Assembly: GCA_000993025.1 (NCBI GenBank)
Contig: LBVJ01000011.1
Location: 26,039 to 72,905, forward strand
Length of the DNA: 46,867 bases
Source of the DNA: Candidatus Woesebacteria bacterium GW2011_GWA1_38_8
Lineage (GTDB): Bacteria > Patescibacteriota > Microgenomatia > UBA8517
Reading direction: 5' to 3'
Shown: positions 24,546-34,318 of the stretch, piece after piece
How positions within the stretch are numbered: position 1 is the stretch's first letter
Layout of the letters: each line of letters starts with the position of its first letter
Notes under the pieces: model-generated
Told to the model about the DNA's origin: nothing
Seen by the model: only the letters and a program-made list of their open reading frames with translations
Database searches by the model: none
Program-made: the position numbers and the translations under genes

Positions 24546-25022
24546 TTACCATTTGAAATGTGCAAAAGCCCTATTCGCTTCCGCGACCTTTTCCATATCA
24601 ACCTTTTTCTTTATCGCTCCGCCCTCGCCTTTCGCCGCATCAGATAATTCCGCAGCCAATTTCTGAGAAAAAGTTTTGTATTCAGAATTTGACCTTAATC
24701 TTGTTGCTGCAACGATCCATCTTATAGCAAGCGATTCCTTTCTTGATCCGCGAACCTGCATAGGTACCTGATATGCGGCACCGCCTATTCTTCGTGGTCT
24801 TACTTCCATAGACGGTTTTACGTTCTCTATTGCAAGGGAAAATATTTTTACCGGATCATCGCCTCCCTTTTTCATAATTTCAAAAGCTTCATAAACCTCT
24901 CTTTGAATGACAGATTTTTTACCTTCGCGCATGGCGCGATTAATAAGTTTTGCAACGATCCTATTTTTATAGATAGGGTCCGGTTCGATTTTTCTTATTT
25001 TTGCTGATCCTCTTCTTGGCAT
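24546..25022 (-). CDS. rpsG: Ribosomal protein S7
   Basis: uS7, head-assembly and E-site protein. 158 aa. Features: VAKLINRAMREGKKSVIQREVYEAFE, VKPSMEVRPRRIGGAAYQVPMQV, RWIVAATR and the C-terminal ANRAFAHFKW. The leader repeats (25023-25058) match those before tuf. Confidence 0.97.
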   Translation of the reverse strand: MPRRGSAKIRKIEPDPIYKNRIVAKLINRAMREGKKSVIQREVYEAFEIMKKGGDDPVKIFSLAIENVKPSMEVRPRRIGGAAYQVPMQVRGSRKESLAIRWIVAATRLRSNSEYKTFSQKLAAELSDAAKGEGGAIKKKVDMEKVAEANRAFAHFKW

Positions 25023-25057
25023 AGTTTAGTTAATAGTCAGTAGTTAATGGTTAATAG

Positions 25058-25504
25058 TTATGCTGCCGGCGTTGTTGGTGCCGTGGCTGTCACATTTCCC
25101 GATCTTTTGGCTCCATAACGGCTTCTTGAACTTTTTCGGCCTACAACACCAGCCGTATCAAATTTCCCTCTTACAACCTTATATTTAACTCCCGGAAGGT
25201 CCTTAACACGTCCGTACCGTACAAGCACTATCGAATGCTCCGCCAACTCGTGTCCCTCACCCGGAATGTAAGCCGTCACTTCCTGCTTGTTTGATAAACG
25301 AACCCTGCAAACCTTGCGCAGTGCAGAATTCGGCTTTTTTGGCGTCATAGTTCTAACTTGCAAAATAACCCCTCTTTTAAAAGGAGATGGGTTTTCCGAA
25401 AAACGCCTGTCTTTGGCGTTAAACCAACGCCTTAAGGCTCCTTTTTTGGATTTTTTTACGATCCTTTTTCTACCTTTTCTGACTAGTTGAGATATAGTTG
25501 GCAT
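25058..25504 (-). CDS. rpsL: Ribosomal protein S12
   Basis: uS12, decoding-centre protein. 148 aa from ATG 25504 ([14 protein letters not shown]); the frame extends 12 codons further but the conserved start is here. Conserved loops: [19 protein letters not shown] (streptomycin-site Lys) and [32 protein letters not shown], both with normal Lys residues. The C-terminal tail is Thr/Ala rich. Confidence 0.97.
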   Translation of the reverse strand: MPTISQLVRKGRKRIVKKSKKGALRRWFNAKDRRFSENPSPFKRGVILQVRTMTPKKPNSALRKVCRVRLSNKQEVTAYIPGEGHELAEHSIVLVRYGRVKDLPGVKYKVVRGKFDTAGVVGRKSSRSRYGAKRSGNVTATAPTTPAA

Positions 25505-25582
25505 ATAAAAATAACTTAAAACTAAAAAAACAAAACTCAAAAATTACACACGAGTTACGATTTTAGCGTTAAACAAAAAAAA

Positions 25583-28500
25583 TTACAAGGCGAGGCGCTC
25601 CGGTGTAACCGGTATCAACCTCCCGATTATAACATTCTCTTTAAGACCCAATAATTTATCTTCGCTGCCGGATAAAGAAGCATTTGTAAGGACATCTATT
25701 GTTTGTTCAAACGATGCAGCAGAAAGCCAGCTCTGGGTATAAAGAGCTCTTCTTGTAATCCCAAGTAAAACCTGTTGAGCCGTAGAAGGTTCTCCTCCGG
25801 AGGCTAATACTCTTTCATTATCTTCCTCAAATAGTGTTTTTTCGATAATTTCTCCCGGTATTAAAGGGGAATCACCTGATGTAACAAGTTTCACTTCATC
25901 ACTCATCTTTTTAACAATTATCTCAAAATGCTTATCGTGGATGTTTATTCCCTGACTCTCGTAGACAAATTGCAATTCATTTACTAAATATTCCTGAACC
26001 GCTTTCAGACCTCGGATAAGTAGAACTTCTTTAAGATCCAGATATCCTATTGCTAACGGATCTCCGGCACCAATGACCTGCTTGTCTTCAACTGCCAACT
26101 TGATCGTTTTGGGAACGATATACTCCCTGACCTCCTTCGGTCTGGAAGAAGATGTTACTGTTACCTTCCAACCCTCCTCAATTTCTCCGAGTGTCACTTT
26201 CCCTGAAATTTCAGATAGGGGAGAGAACGCTTTTGGTGTACGCGCTTCAAAAAGCTCCTCGACGCGGGGGAGTCCTTGAGTGACATCGACTCCAACAACA
26301 CCACCGGAGTGTTTAGTTCTTAAGGTTAACTGAGTTCCAGGCTCTCCAATCGACTGAGCGGCAATTACACCAACGGGAACTCCTATCTTGATCTGATCTT
26401 TTTTAGAAAGATCCCGCCCGTAACATTTTGCACATATTCCATATTTTTCTATACATGTTAAGGGGGACCTTACAACAACTTCTGAAATTTCATTTTTTTC
26501 AACTATCTCTATTTCAGATTCGCCCATCATTACATCGCGGGAAATTATTACTTTCCCCTTCGAATCCAATATATCTTTTGCTAAAACTCTCCCCATCAAC
26601 CTAAAGGTAAACGCTTTTGGACGGTCGGATCTTTTAACCAATAAACCCTCTTTTGTATTACAATCTTCGACCCTGATAATGCAGTCATGAGAAACATCGA
26701 CAAGTCTTCTCGTAAGATATCCTGCATCTGCCGTCTTCAAAGCTGTATCCGTAAGACCTTTTCTCGAACCCCTTGATGAAGTAAGATATTCAAAAATCGA
26801 AAGCCCCTCTCTGAAATTTGATTTTATCGGCATTTCCACAATTTTTCCAAGAGGGTCAACAACTAAACCTCTTATAGCTGCAAGTTGTTTTACCTGATCC
26901 CGAGAGGTTCTTCCGACTTTTGCGTCAATTACCATTTTTATCGGATTATCCGAATCCAGAAGATCCCATGTCTTATCGGTCAGATCTTCCGTTGTTTCGA
27001 TCCACACCTTTTGATTCAAATTTCTTTTCTCTTCTAAAGTTATCAAACCCTGTGCATAGTTGGCATCGTGCTCTGCGATACGGCCGTCAGCTTCGGAAAT
27101 GATCTTTTGTTTATCCGGATGGACTCTTGCATCAAATATTCCAAAGGAAAAACCTGAAACTGTCCCACCAAAAAACCCCAGATCCTTGACCGCATCGATC
27201 ATCTCTACCACAACAGAAGTGTCCTTTGTAGCATATGTTCGGGCAAATATCCGTTTAATGAGAGTTGAAGTGACCGGCTCGTTGATGTATTCATTTTCAA
27301 AAGGCAAAACTTCATTAAACAATATCCTGCCTGCGGTGGTTTCCAATATTTCTCCATTTATTCTGACGTTTATAAGCTGCCTCAAATCAAACTTGCCTGC
27401 CTGATAAGCGGTTATCGCCTCTGTTTTATCAGCGAATATTGTTGAATATATCGACCTATTAGGATCAAGACTGGTCAGAAAATAAACACCAAGTGCCATT
27501 TCCTTGCTTGCCGGAGTTGAAATCGGACTGCCATCGGCGGGACGAAGCAAATTATTTTGAGGAAGCATTAAGCTCTCCGCCTCTTCCAATGCTCTTTTTG
27601 ATAAAGGAACATGAACTGCCATCTGATCACCGTCAAAGTCGGCATTAAAACCGCTGCAGATCGCAGGATGAAGTCTTATGGCATTGCCCTCAATAAGTAT
27701 GGGGTAAAATGCCTGTATAGACAATTTGTGAAGTGTCGGAGCTCTATTTAGTATTACCGGATGTTTTTTTGTAATTTCTTCAAGAATATCAAAAACTTCG
27801 GGGGGTCTTTTCTCAAGCAAGTTTTTGGCACTTTTAACATTTGGCGCTATTCCCCTTAGAATCATTTCCTTTAGAACGAAGGGTTTAAACATTTCAAGCG
27901 CCATCTCTTTCGGAATACCGCATTGATTCAATTTAAGATCAGGTCCCACAACGATCACAGACCTTCCCGAATAGTCAACCCTTTTACCCAAAAGGTTTTG
28001 CCTGAACCGCCCCTGTTTACCTTTAAGCATATCGGAAAGAGATCTCAAAGGCTGTCTACCACGTCCCCGCCTAGTTGCTTTTCTCTGAGAAGCATCAATC
28101 AGAGAATCTACCGATTCCTGAAGCATTCGTTTTTCATTTCGTAAAATTATTTCCGGAGCTCCTAAGTTTATAAGATGCTTCAGACGATTGTTTCTATTGA
28201 TCACTCTTCTATACAAGTCATTCAAGTCGCTTGTGGCAAATCTTCCCCCCGAAAGTTGTACCATCGGTCTAAGATCCGGAGGAAGTACCGGAAGTACTTT
28301 GACTATCATGGAGGTGGGATCTACTTTAGCTCTCCTCATCCCGTCGATCGTCTTTAATCTTTTTGCGATCTTTACATATCTGGGAGTAGTTGTATTTTTG
28401 ACCTCGGTAAGTTCTCGCCTCAAATTCATCGTAAGCTCTTCAATATTAATTTTTGAAAGAGCCGTAAGTATTGCATCTGCCCCCATCTTAGCTTCAAAAA

Positions 28501-29293
28501 AGTCACTTGCTTCATAAATAGTGAGTTGTTCATATTCCTCTTCCGATAAAACTGAAAGCGTGTCCAAATTTTTTATAAGACTTATCATCCCCTCAAACAA
28601 TTCTTTTGTACTTTGCAGTGAATTTTTTTCCTCCTTTGCCAAAGCCGCTTCTTTTTTACGAAACTCAAGGTCTATCTCGGATGTAGCAAGAGATACCTGT
28701 TCCTTGTTTTTGATCTTTTTTTCCGTTTTCTCTTTTTCTTCGTTTAGTTTGACCTTGATCTGGTCTCTCCTTTCTTCAAAGGAGTCTTTAAGTTCCTGTT
28801 CTCTTACTGCCCAAGCTTTTTCCACCCCTTTTATCGCCTCTTCTTTCTTCTTATCCTCAACACTCAAAACCAAATATCTGGCAAAATAGACCACCTGCTC
28901 AATTGCTCTTGGAGCAACGTCTAATACAAGAGAAAGTCTCGATGGGGCACCCTTAAAAAACCAGACATGGGCAACAGGAGATGCAAGGCTTATATGACCC
29001 ATTCTTTCACGCCTTACTCTGGATTGTGTAACTTCTACACCACACTTATCGCAAACTACTCCTTTATATCTGATCCTTTTATACTTCCCGCAATAACATT
29101 CCCAATCTTTTGTGGGTCCAAAAATTCTTTCGTCAAAAAGTCCATCCTTTTCCGGCTTAAGTGTTCTGTAGTTGATCGTTTCCGGTTTCGTAACCTCACC
29201 ACGCGACCAACGCCTGATGTCTTCAGACGAAGCAAGTTTAATGATCAGTGATTTGAAATCACTTAAATTTTTCAGATCGTTTAAAAGGTCCAT
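25583..29293 (-). CDS. rpoC: RNA polymerase beta-prime subunit
   Basis: 1236 aa catalytic subunit. N-terminal zinc site Cys66, Cys68, Cys81 and Cys84 (CYCGKYKRIRYKGVVCDKC). Active-site NADFDGDQMAVHVPLS near residue 555 holds the Mg ligands. The second zinc site is VEDC plus CIEKYGICAKC near residue 945. The trigger-loop region QSIGEPGTQLTLRTKHSGG is intact. Shorter than E. coli because lineage inserts are absent. A coiled charged insertion lies at residues 150-225. Ten bases after rpoB. Confidence 0.98.
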   Translation of the reverse strand: MDLLNDLKNLSDFKSLIIKLASSEDIRRWSRGEVTKPETINYRTLKPEKDGLFDERIFGPTKDWECYCGKYKRIRYKGVVCDKCGVEVTQSRVRRERMGHISLASPVAHVWFFKGAPSRLSLVLDVAPRAIEQVVYFARYLVLSVEDKKKEEAIKGVEKAWAVREQELKDSFEERRDQIKVKLNEEKEKTEKKIKNKEQVSLATSEIDLEFRKKEAALAKEEKNSLQSTKELFEGMISLIKNLDTLSVLSEEEYEQLTIYEASDFFEAKMGADAILTALSKINIEELTMNLRRELTEVKNTTTPRYVKIAKRLKTIDGMRRAKVDPTSMIVKVLPVLPPDLRPMVQLSGGRFATSDLNDLYRRVINRNNRLKHLINLGAPEIILRNEKRMLQESVDSLIDASQRKATRRGRGRQPLRSLSDMLKGKQGRFRQNLLGKRVDYSGRSVIVVGPDLKLNQCGIPKEMALEMFKPFVLKEMILRGIAPNVKSAKNLLEKRPPEVFDILEEITKKHPVILNRAPTLHKLSIQAFYPILIEGNAIRLHPAICSGFNADFDGDQMAVHVPLSKRALEEAESLMLPQNNLLRPADGSPISTPASKEMALGVYFLTSLDPNRSIYSTIFADKTEAITAYQAGKFDLRQLINVRINGEILETTAGRILFNEVLPFENEYINEPVTSTLIKRIFARTYATKDTSVVVEMIDAVKDLGFFGGTVSGFSFGIFDARVHPDKQKIISEADGRIAEHDANYAQGLITLEEKRNLNQKVWIETTEDLTDKTWDLLDSDNPIKMVIDAKVGRTSRDQVKQLAAIRGLVVDPLGKIVEMPIKSNFREGLSIFEYLTSSRGSRKGLTDTALKTADAGYLTRRLVDVSHDCIIRVEDCNTKEGLLVKRSDRPKAFTFRLMGRVLAKDILDSKGKVIISRDVMMGESEIEIVEKNEISEVVVRSPLTCIEKYGICAKCYGRDLSKKDQIKIGVPVGVIAAQSIGEPGTQLTLRTKHSGGVVGVDVTQGLPRVEELFEARTPKAFSPLSEISGKVTLGEIEEGWKVTVTSSSRPKEVREYIVPKTIKLAVEDKQVIGAGDPLAIGYLDLKEVLLIRGLKAVQEYLVNELQFVYESQGINIHDKHFEIIVKKMSDEVKLVTSGDSPLIPGEIIEKTLFEEDNERVLASGGEPSTAQQVLLGITRRALYTQSWLSAASFEQTIDVLTNASLSGSEDKLLGLKENVIIGRLIPVTPERLAL

Positions 29294-29302
29294 AATTATA
29301 TT

Positions 29303-32300
29303 TTACTTAATTTCAACTTTTTCTTCTTCCTGAACGGAATCTTCAACTTTAACGGCTTCTTCGACTTCCATTGGTCCGGAAGGATTTAAGAGTTCATCTG
29401 TAGCGACAACCTGAGCCCCCGCTGCTGCCGCAAGCTCTACTCCTTCCGGAGTAGAAACTACATTTTCCTCATCAACATACGTTCCACCAACCGTTTCGAT
29501 AGAAAGACCTAAGGAATTAAGCTCTCTAACTAAAACCTTAAAGCTTTCAGGGACTGTTGCTTCCGGAATATCAGTACCTTTAACTATAGCTTCAAAGGCA
29601 CGCGCCCTGCCTGAAATATCATCCGATTTTATCGTTAACATTTCTTGTAGTACATAGGCTGCCTGATGCGCTTCCAATCCCCAAACTTCCATCTCCCCGA
29701 GCCTTTGTCCACCCATCTGTGCCTTTCCACCCAACGGTTGCTGGGTAACTAAAGAATAAGGTCCCGTTGAACGCGCGTGGGTCTTGTCTTCAACCATGTG
29801 GGTAAGCTTCAATATATAAGCTATACCGACAACGGTTTCGTCCTTAAAACTATCTCCCGTTCTGCCATCGACAAGCCTAATTTTACCTGTCAACGGCAAT
29901 CCCGCTTTTTTAAGTTCATCGGAAATGTCTTTTTCTCCAATTTTGTCAAAAACAGGAAGCGCCACCTTTACTCCGAGCTTATTAAGCGCCCACCCCAAAT
30001 GACATTCAAGCAGTTGCCCCAAATTCATCCTGGCAAGAACCGATAGCGGTGAGATTATAATATCAACGGGTGTTCCGTCTGGAAGATAAGGCATATCGGA
30101 AGTAGGAAATATTTTTGCAATTACTCCTTTGTTGCCGTGTCTTCCGGCAACCTTATCTCCAACAGTGATTTTTCTCATTTGAGCAACTTTTACCAGAACT
30201 TTTTTTATAACTCCCGGACCCAACTCATCGCCAGTATCCCTATCCAAAATATTAACACCAATAACGATCCCCTTTTCACCATGGGGTACTCTCAGAGAAG
30301 TGTCTCTGACCTCTCTTGCCTTCTCTCCGAAAATTGCTCTTAATAGTCTCTCTTCCGAAGTCAGTTCTGTCTCACCCTTAGGGGCAATCTTACCAACAAG
30401 AATGTCGCTTGGGCCTACTTCAGCTCCAACAACAACTATTCCGTCATCTGCCAAATTAGCAAGGTCTCCTTCGGACACATTCGGGATATCCCTGGTAATT
30501 TCTTCCGGACCCAATTTTGTATCGACAACATCACACTCGTATTCTTCGACATGAATAGATGTTAATAGATCCTCTTTTACAAGTTTATCCGATATAAGTA
30601 TTGCGTCTTCAAAACCATATCCTTCAAGGGTCATATAAGCAATTACCAAATTTCGCCCAAGCCCAAGTTCTCCAAACTCGGTTGATGGACCGTCTGCAAG
30701 GCAATCACCCACTGACACTTTATCACCGGGTTTTACTCTTACCGTTTGGTTATAACAAGTAGAATGGGATGTTCTCTTGAATTTCGATACATAATAAATC
30801 TCTTTTCCGCCATTATCTGTAAGCTCAACCTCTTCCGCAACGTCCGACAAGTCCGCTTTTTTGTCCAGTTTGACGATGATCTTTTCTGAGTCGGCAAATT
30901 CAACTTTGCCGGAATGAATGGCATAAATGCTTCTTCTCATACCCTTCACTATCTCCCTCTCCATTCCAGTTCCAACAAGGGGTGACTCAGGATTTACCAG
31001 CGGAACTGCCTGACACTGCATGTTGCTTCCCATCAACGCTCTGTTTCCTTCATCGTGCGCCAAAAAGGGGATTAGGGAAGCGGAAGTACCCACAACCTGT
31101 CGTGGAGTCAAATCAATAAAATCTACCAAGGATGTCAACCCCTCGGATGCTACCCCGTTATAGCGGAAAGGGACACGACTACTAACTAAGTATTTATTTT
31201 CATCAATTTCTACTCCTGCATGAGTAATGTGATATTTCTCCTCATCATCGGCAGTCATATATACTATATCGTCCGTTACTTTTACTTTTATTTTGTTTCC
31301 CTTCTTTTCTTTTTCCAACTTTCTATACGGAGTTTCGATAAATCCATATTCGTTGACCTTTGCGTATAGAGAAAGATATGAAACAAGACCGATGTTTGGA
31401 CCTTCCGGTGTCCTCACCGGATCAATTCTTCCATATTGGGAGGAATTAACGTCTCTTATTGAGAACGATGCCCTTTCCCTGTTTATTCCTCCAAGCCCCA
31501 GAACCGAAACTCTACGCAAATTATCAAGTTCAGAGAGAGTGTTTGTATCATCAAGTATCGTAGACAGCTGATTGGATCTGAAAAATTCATTTAATGATGC
31601 GATCAAGGGTCTTGCGTTTATTAAAGTTGATGGAACAGGTCTATCGTCGGGTGATATCAAACTCATTTTTTCTTTAACCGATCTTTCAAGTCTCAGTAGG
31701 CCAATTCTGAAAGCGTTTACCGCGACAAGTTCACCCACTCTTCTCAATCTTCTGTTGGCCAAATGGTCGATATCGTCAACTTTTCCGACACCATTCTGGA
31801 GACCGATAAGGTATTTTACTGCGCCCACGATATCTTGTTTTGTATTCAGCCCAAGTCTTTTGTTTATCTTATAACGTCCAACGCTCCCAAGATCATATCT
31901 TTTAGGATCAAGAAAAAGTGAACGGAAAAGATTCTCAGCATTTTCCAGAAGAACGGGCTCACCCGGTCGGAGTTTTCTATAAATTTCGAGGTATGCTTCC
32001 TCTCTTGTCTTTGAGGAGTCTTTTGCAAGTGTAGAAGTAATATATTTATGATTATCTCCAAGATCAACATCCTTAAACGTGTTTAGTATCTCTTCGTCCG
32101 AGGACAATCCCATCGCTCTTAAGAAAGCCGTCCCAACAACCTTTCTTCTTCTGTCTATTCTTGCCGCAATAACATCATTTTTTGAAACTTCGAATTCAAG
32201 CCAAGATCCCCTCAGGGGTCTTACTTCTGACATATAGAGCATCCTTCCTGAAGATATGTCTAGATTTCCGGAAAAATAAACTCCGGGGCTTCTGACGATC

Positions 32301-32692
32301 TGATTGATCACGGCTCTTTCGATACCATTAACCACAAATGTCCCTCTTGCAGTCATTTGCGGAAGATCTCCAAGAAACACATCCTGAGTTACTTCTTTTC
32401 CCGTTCTTTTGTTAATGAGGGTTGCAGTAATTTTTAATGGAGCGGAATAGGATATTCCTTTCTCCTGACAAATCCTTGGTGAGAATTTGGATGGTCCCAA
32501 ACTGGGATTACCCAAAACGATCCTCCAATTTTTTCCGGTAAAATCATCTATTGGAGAAATATCTGTCAACTCTTGAGTTATACCTTCTTTCAAAAACTTA
32601 TCCCAGGATTCCCTTTGTACGAATGTCAGATCAAGTTTTGGAAGATATCTTTCATCCCGCCCGAAATTTTTACGGATATTTTTAGCCGTCAT
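29303..32692 (-). CDS. rpoB: RNA polymerase beta subunit
   Basis: 1129 aa. Fork-loop/rifampicin region at residues 373-405, then YGRIDPVRTPEGPNIGLVSYLS, and the C-terminal GRHGNKGVIAKIFP, QPLGGKAQMGGQRLGEMEVWGLEAHQAAY. In the rifampicin pocket, residues aligned to E. coli Gln513 and His526 are Thr378 and Asn391. Asp516 and Ser531 are kept. The acidic C-terminal tail (EVEEAVKVEDSVQEEEKVEIK) is short and disordered-looking. Own promoter at 32796-32824. Confidence 0.98.
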   Translation of the reverse strand: MTAKNIRKNFGRDERYLPKLDLTFVQRESWDKFLKEGITQELTDISPIDDFTGKNWRIVLGNPSLGPSKFSPRICQEKGISYSAPLKITATLINKRTGKEVTQDVFLGDLPQMTARGTFVVNGIERAVINQIVRSPGVYFSGNLDISSGRMLYMSEVRPLRGSWLEFEVSKNDVIAARIDRRRKVVGTAFLRAMGLSSDEEILNTFKDVDLGDNHKYITSTLAKDSSKTREEAYLEIYRKLRPGEPVLLENAENLFRSLFLDPKRYDLGSVGRYKINKRLGLNTKQDIVGAVKYLIGLQNGVGKVDDIDHLANRRLRRVGELVAVNAFRIGLLRLERSVKEKMSLISPDDRPVPSTLINARPLIASLNEFFRSNQLSTILDDTNTLSELDNLRRVSVLGLGGINRERASFSIRDVNSSQYGRIDPVRTPEGPNIGLVSYLSLYAKVNEYGFIETPYRKLEKEKKGNKIKVKVTDDIVYMTADDEEKYHITHAGVEIDENKYLVSSRVPFRYNGVASEGLTSLVDFIDLTPRQVVGTSASLIPFLAHDEGNRALMGSNMQCQAVPLVNPESPLVGTGMEREIVKGMRRSIYAIHSGKVEFADSEKIIVKLDKKADLSDVAEEVELTDNGGKEIYYVSKFKRTSHSTCYNQTVRVKPGDKVSVGDCLADGPSTEFGELGLGRNLVIAYMTLEGYGFEDAILISDKLVKEDLLTSIHVEEYECDVVDTKLGPEEITRDIPNVSEGDLANLADDGIVVVGAEVGPSDILVGKIAPKGETELTSEERLLRAIFGEKAREVRDTSLRVPHGEKGIVIGVNILDRDTGDELGPGVIKKVLVKVAQMRKITVGDKVAGRHGNKGVIAKIFPTSDMPYLPDGTPVDIIISPLSVLARMNLGQLLECHLGWALNKLGVKVALPVFDKIGEKDISDELKKAGLPLTGKIRLVDGRTGDSFKDETVVGIAYILKLTHMVEDKTHARSTGPYSLVTQQPLGGKAQMGGQRLGEMEVWGLEAHQAAYVLQEMLTIKSDDISGRARAFEAIVKGTDIPEATVPESFKVLVRELNSLGLSIETVGGTYVDEENVVSTPEGVELAAAAGAQVVATDELLNPSGPMEVEEAVKVEDSVQEEEKVEIK

Positions 32693-32736
32693 TTGATAGC
32701 GTTTCTATAGATATTTGAGTTTTTTACCCATAAACC

Positions 32737-32795
32737 CCCGTAAATATATTTCGGGACAAAAATGCAAGCGTACATATTTGTACGCCTAGTACGGG
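32737..32795 (-). other. Structured 5' leader of rpoB
   Basis: Right after the predicted start, the transcript can form a perfect 7-bp hairpin, GCGTACA / TGTACGC (32780-32786 with 32769-32775, 4-base loop). This is enclosed by CCCGTA / TACGGG (32790-32795 with 32737-32742). No T-run follows, so it is not a terminator; it may stabilise or regulate the rpoBC mRNA. Confidence 0.4.
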
Positions 32796-32824
32796 TTTTT
32801 ATCACAACCGAAATAGCCTGTCAA
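32796..32824 (-). promoter_or_regulatory. Promoter of rpoBC
   Basis: Perfect TTGACA (32819-32824), 17-base spacer and TAAAAA (32796-32801) as a 4/6 match to TATAAT. Start predicted near 32789, giving a leader of about 97 bases. Confidence 0.5.
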
Positions 32825-32855
32825 TAAGGAAAAATGCGAAAAACTATAAATTTCG

Positions 32856-33860
32856 TTACTTTCCCAAATACTTTCTCACATTTGAAGCATGTTCGGCGGA
32901 GGATTTGGCATAGTGAATCACGCCATCGGACGAGTGAATATAGAACCAATAGTCCGAATCTATTGGATTCGCAGCTGCCTGAAGTGAGCGCAAACCGGGA
33001 TTGCTGATCGGAGCGACCGGCAGATTCTTATACCTGTAGGTGTTATAGGGCGAATCAATATCCAAATCATCAAGTGTCAATATCGGCCACCAATTATTGG
33101 GCTGTTGGCTGTTGGACTGTTGACTGGCAATCGCGTATTGGACGGTTGCATCAACCTGAAGCGGCCAATCATTTTCAATTCTTTTCCAAAGTATTCCGGC
33201 AACAACAGGCTTTTCATCCGCAGTTTTGGTTTCGCGCTCCAAAATCGAAGCCATTATTACAACATCTTTTTTTGAAAACTTTCCTTTTAAAAGAGGGGTA
33301 ACTGCGCTATCAAATTTGTCGTCAAATGTTGAGGCTAATTTATTAAAAACAAATTCCGCCGGCACTTCTCTGGGAAACAGATATGTATCGGGGAATAAAT
33401 ATCCTTCGGAATCTTTTGCCAAGGTTAAAAATTGTGTTCTGAATACCTCCGCCTTCTCTTTATCCATTTCAAGCGCAATGATCACTTTTTCCACAACCTC
33501 CTCTTTCCGCAAACCTTCAGGAATCGTCGCCCAGAGCTCTTTTGTACCTTTACCCATAATTCTTACGATTTCGGAAACACTCATTGAAGGAGAAAGTTCA
33601 AATTCCCCCGCATTGATATTTTTGCTTCTATCCAGAAATTGAACATATATCTTAAAGGCCAGTTTATTTTTTATAAGTCCTTCATTATAAAGAAGTGTTC
33701 CTATCTCCGAAGCCGATTTTCCTCTGGGAGCAGTAAAACTTATATTTACACCGGAATCAGAAACCGCAGAGGTTTCTTTTTTAAACCAGTAGAAAAAGTA
33801 AGAGATCGAGGCGATCACAATAACCAAAAAAGCAACAAACGGAAAATATATCTTCTTCAC
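32856..33860 (-). CDS. mltG: Endolytic murein transglycosylase MltG
   Basis: Membrane-anchored lytic transglycosylase that releases growing glycan strands. 334 aa, GTG start. N-terminal TM at about residues 5-25, LysM-like domain to about 110, then the YceG domain with the catalytic Glu in ASILERETKTADEKPVVAGI and the WPLQVDATVQYA and DSPYNTYRYKNLPVAPISNPG motifs. Within the catalytic domain, residues SQQSNSQQPNNWW are encoded by tandem CTGTTGG-type repeats (33099-33128), a repeat expansion in a surface loop. Confidence 0.95.
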   Translation of the reverse strand: MKKIYFPFVAFLVIVIASISYFFYWFKKETSAVSDSGVNISFTAPRGKSASEIGTLLYNEGLIKNKLAFKIYVQFLDRSKNINAGEFELSPSMSVSEIVRIMGKGTKELWATIPEGLRKEEVVEKVIIALEMDKEKAEVFRTQFLTLAKDSEGYLFPDTYLFPREVPAEFVFNKLASTFDDKFDSAVTPLLKGKFSKKDVVIMASILERETKTADEKPVVAGILWKRIENDWPLQVDATVQYAIASQQSNSQQPNNWWPILTLDDLDIDSPYNTYRYKNLPVAPISNPGLRSLQAAANPIDSDYWFYIHSSDGVIHYAKSSAEHASNVRKYLGK

Positions 33861-34008
33861 AAAACATAGTTTAGCAGAATTAGGAAATAGTAGTTAGTAG
33901 ATAGCAGATACGGCAAATATGAATAAAAACGAAGAGAGAAAATAGTCAGCTGAAACCAAAAAAAGGTTATGGAAAGTGGAGATTAGAAATTAGAATTTTG
34001 GAATTAGA
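33861..34008. repeat. Intergenic region rich in ATTAG/TAGTAG mini-repeats
   Basis: No gene is visible. The sequence is AT-rich with repeated TAGTAG/TAGATAG and ATTAGAAATTAGA patterns and a short AACC-A7-GGTT hairpin. It belongs to the mini-repeat pattern seen at other junctions. Confidence 0.4.
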
Positions 34009-34209
34009 CTAGACTTCTTCCAGAAGCGCACGGCGGTATTTCTTATCTTTTGAACCATAGATGAAGATCCTTCCGCAGGAACAGATTACTTTGTCGGAAT
34101 TGGCATCATGCTTTTCCTTTTTACCTTCGGTTAAGGGTTTTCCACAACCGACGCATCGGCCTTGCGACATAAGCCAAGCTTGGATCGGAGCGATAACATT
34201 CTTTAACAT
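34009..34209 (-). CDS. Small zinc-ribbon protein
   Basis: 66 aa from ATG 34209; the upstream TTG (34221) lies before the predicted transcription start. Two knuckles, CVGCGK and ICSCGR, form a four-Cys zinc ribbon, with a basic C-terminus (YGSKDKKYRRALL). Small zinc-ribbon proteins of this kind are common in CPR genomes without known function. A -10 box TATACT (34224-34229) precedes it by 14 bases, with a TTGACA further up at a long 19-base spacing. Confidence 0.7.
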   Translation of the reverse strand: MLKNVIAPIQAWLMSQGRCVGCGKPLTEGKKEKHDANSDKVICSCGRIFIYGSKDKKYRRALLEEV

Positions 34210-34318
34210 ATTACTCTGCAATCAGTATATCACAAAAATTTTTCCTTTTGTCAAAAGCAATTTTTAGATTCTTTATCCACAGATATTTTACATAGAAACA
34301 CCTGAAGTGTTTACTAAC

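Noticed and set aside
3205-28000. Many plus-strand frames opposite ribosomal and RNA polymerase genes
   Set aside because: All are antisense shadows of clearly identified minus-strand genes.
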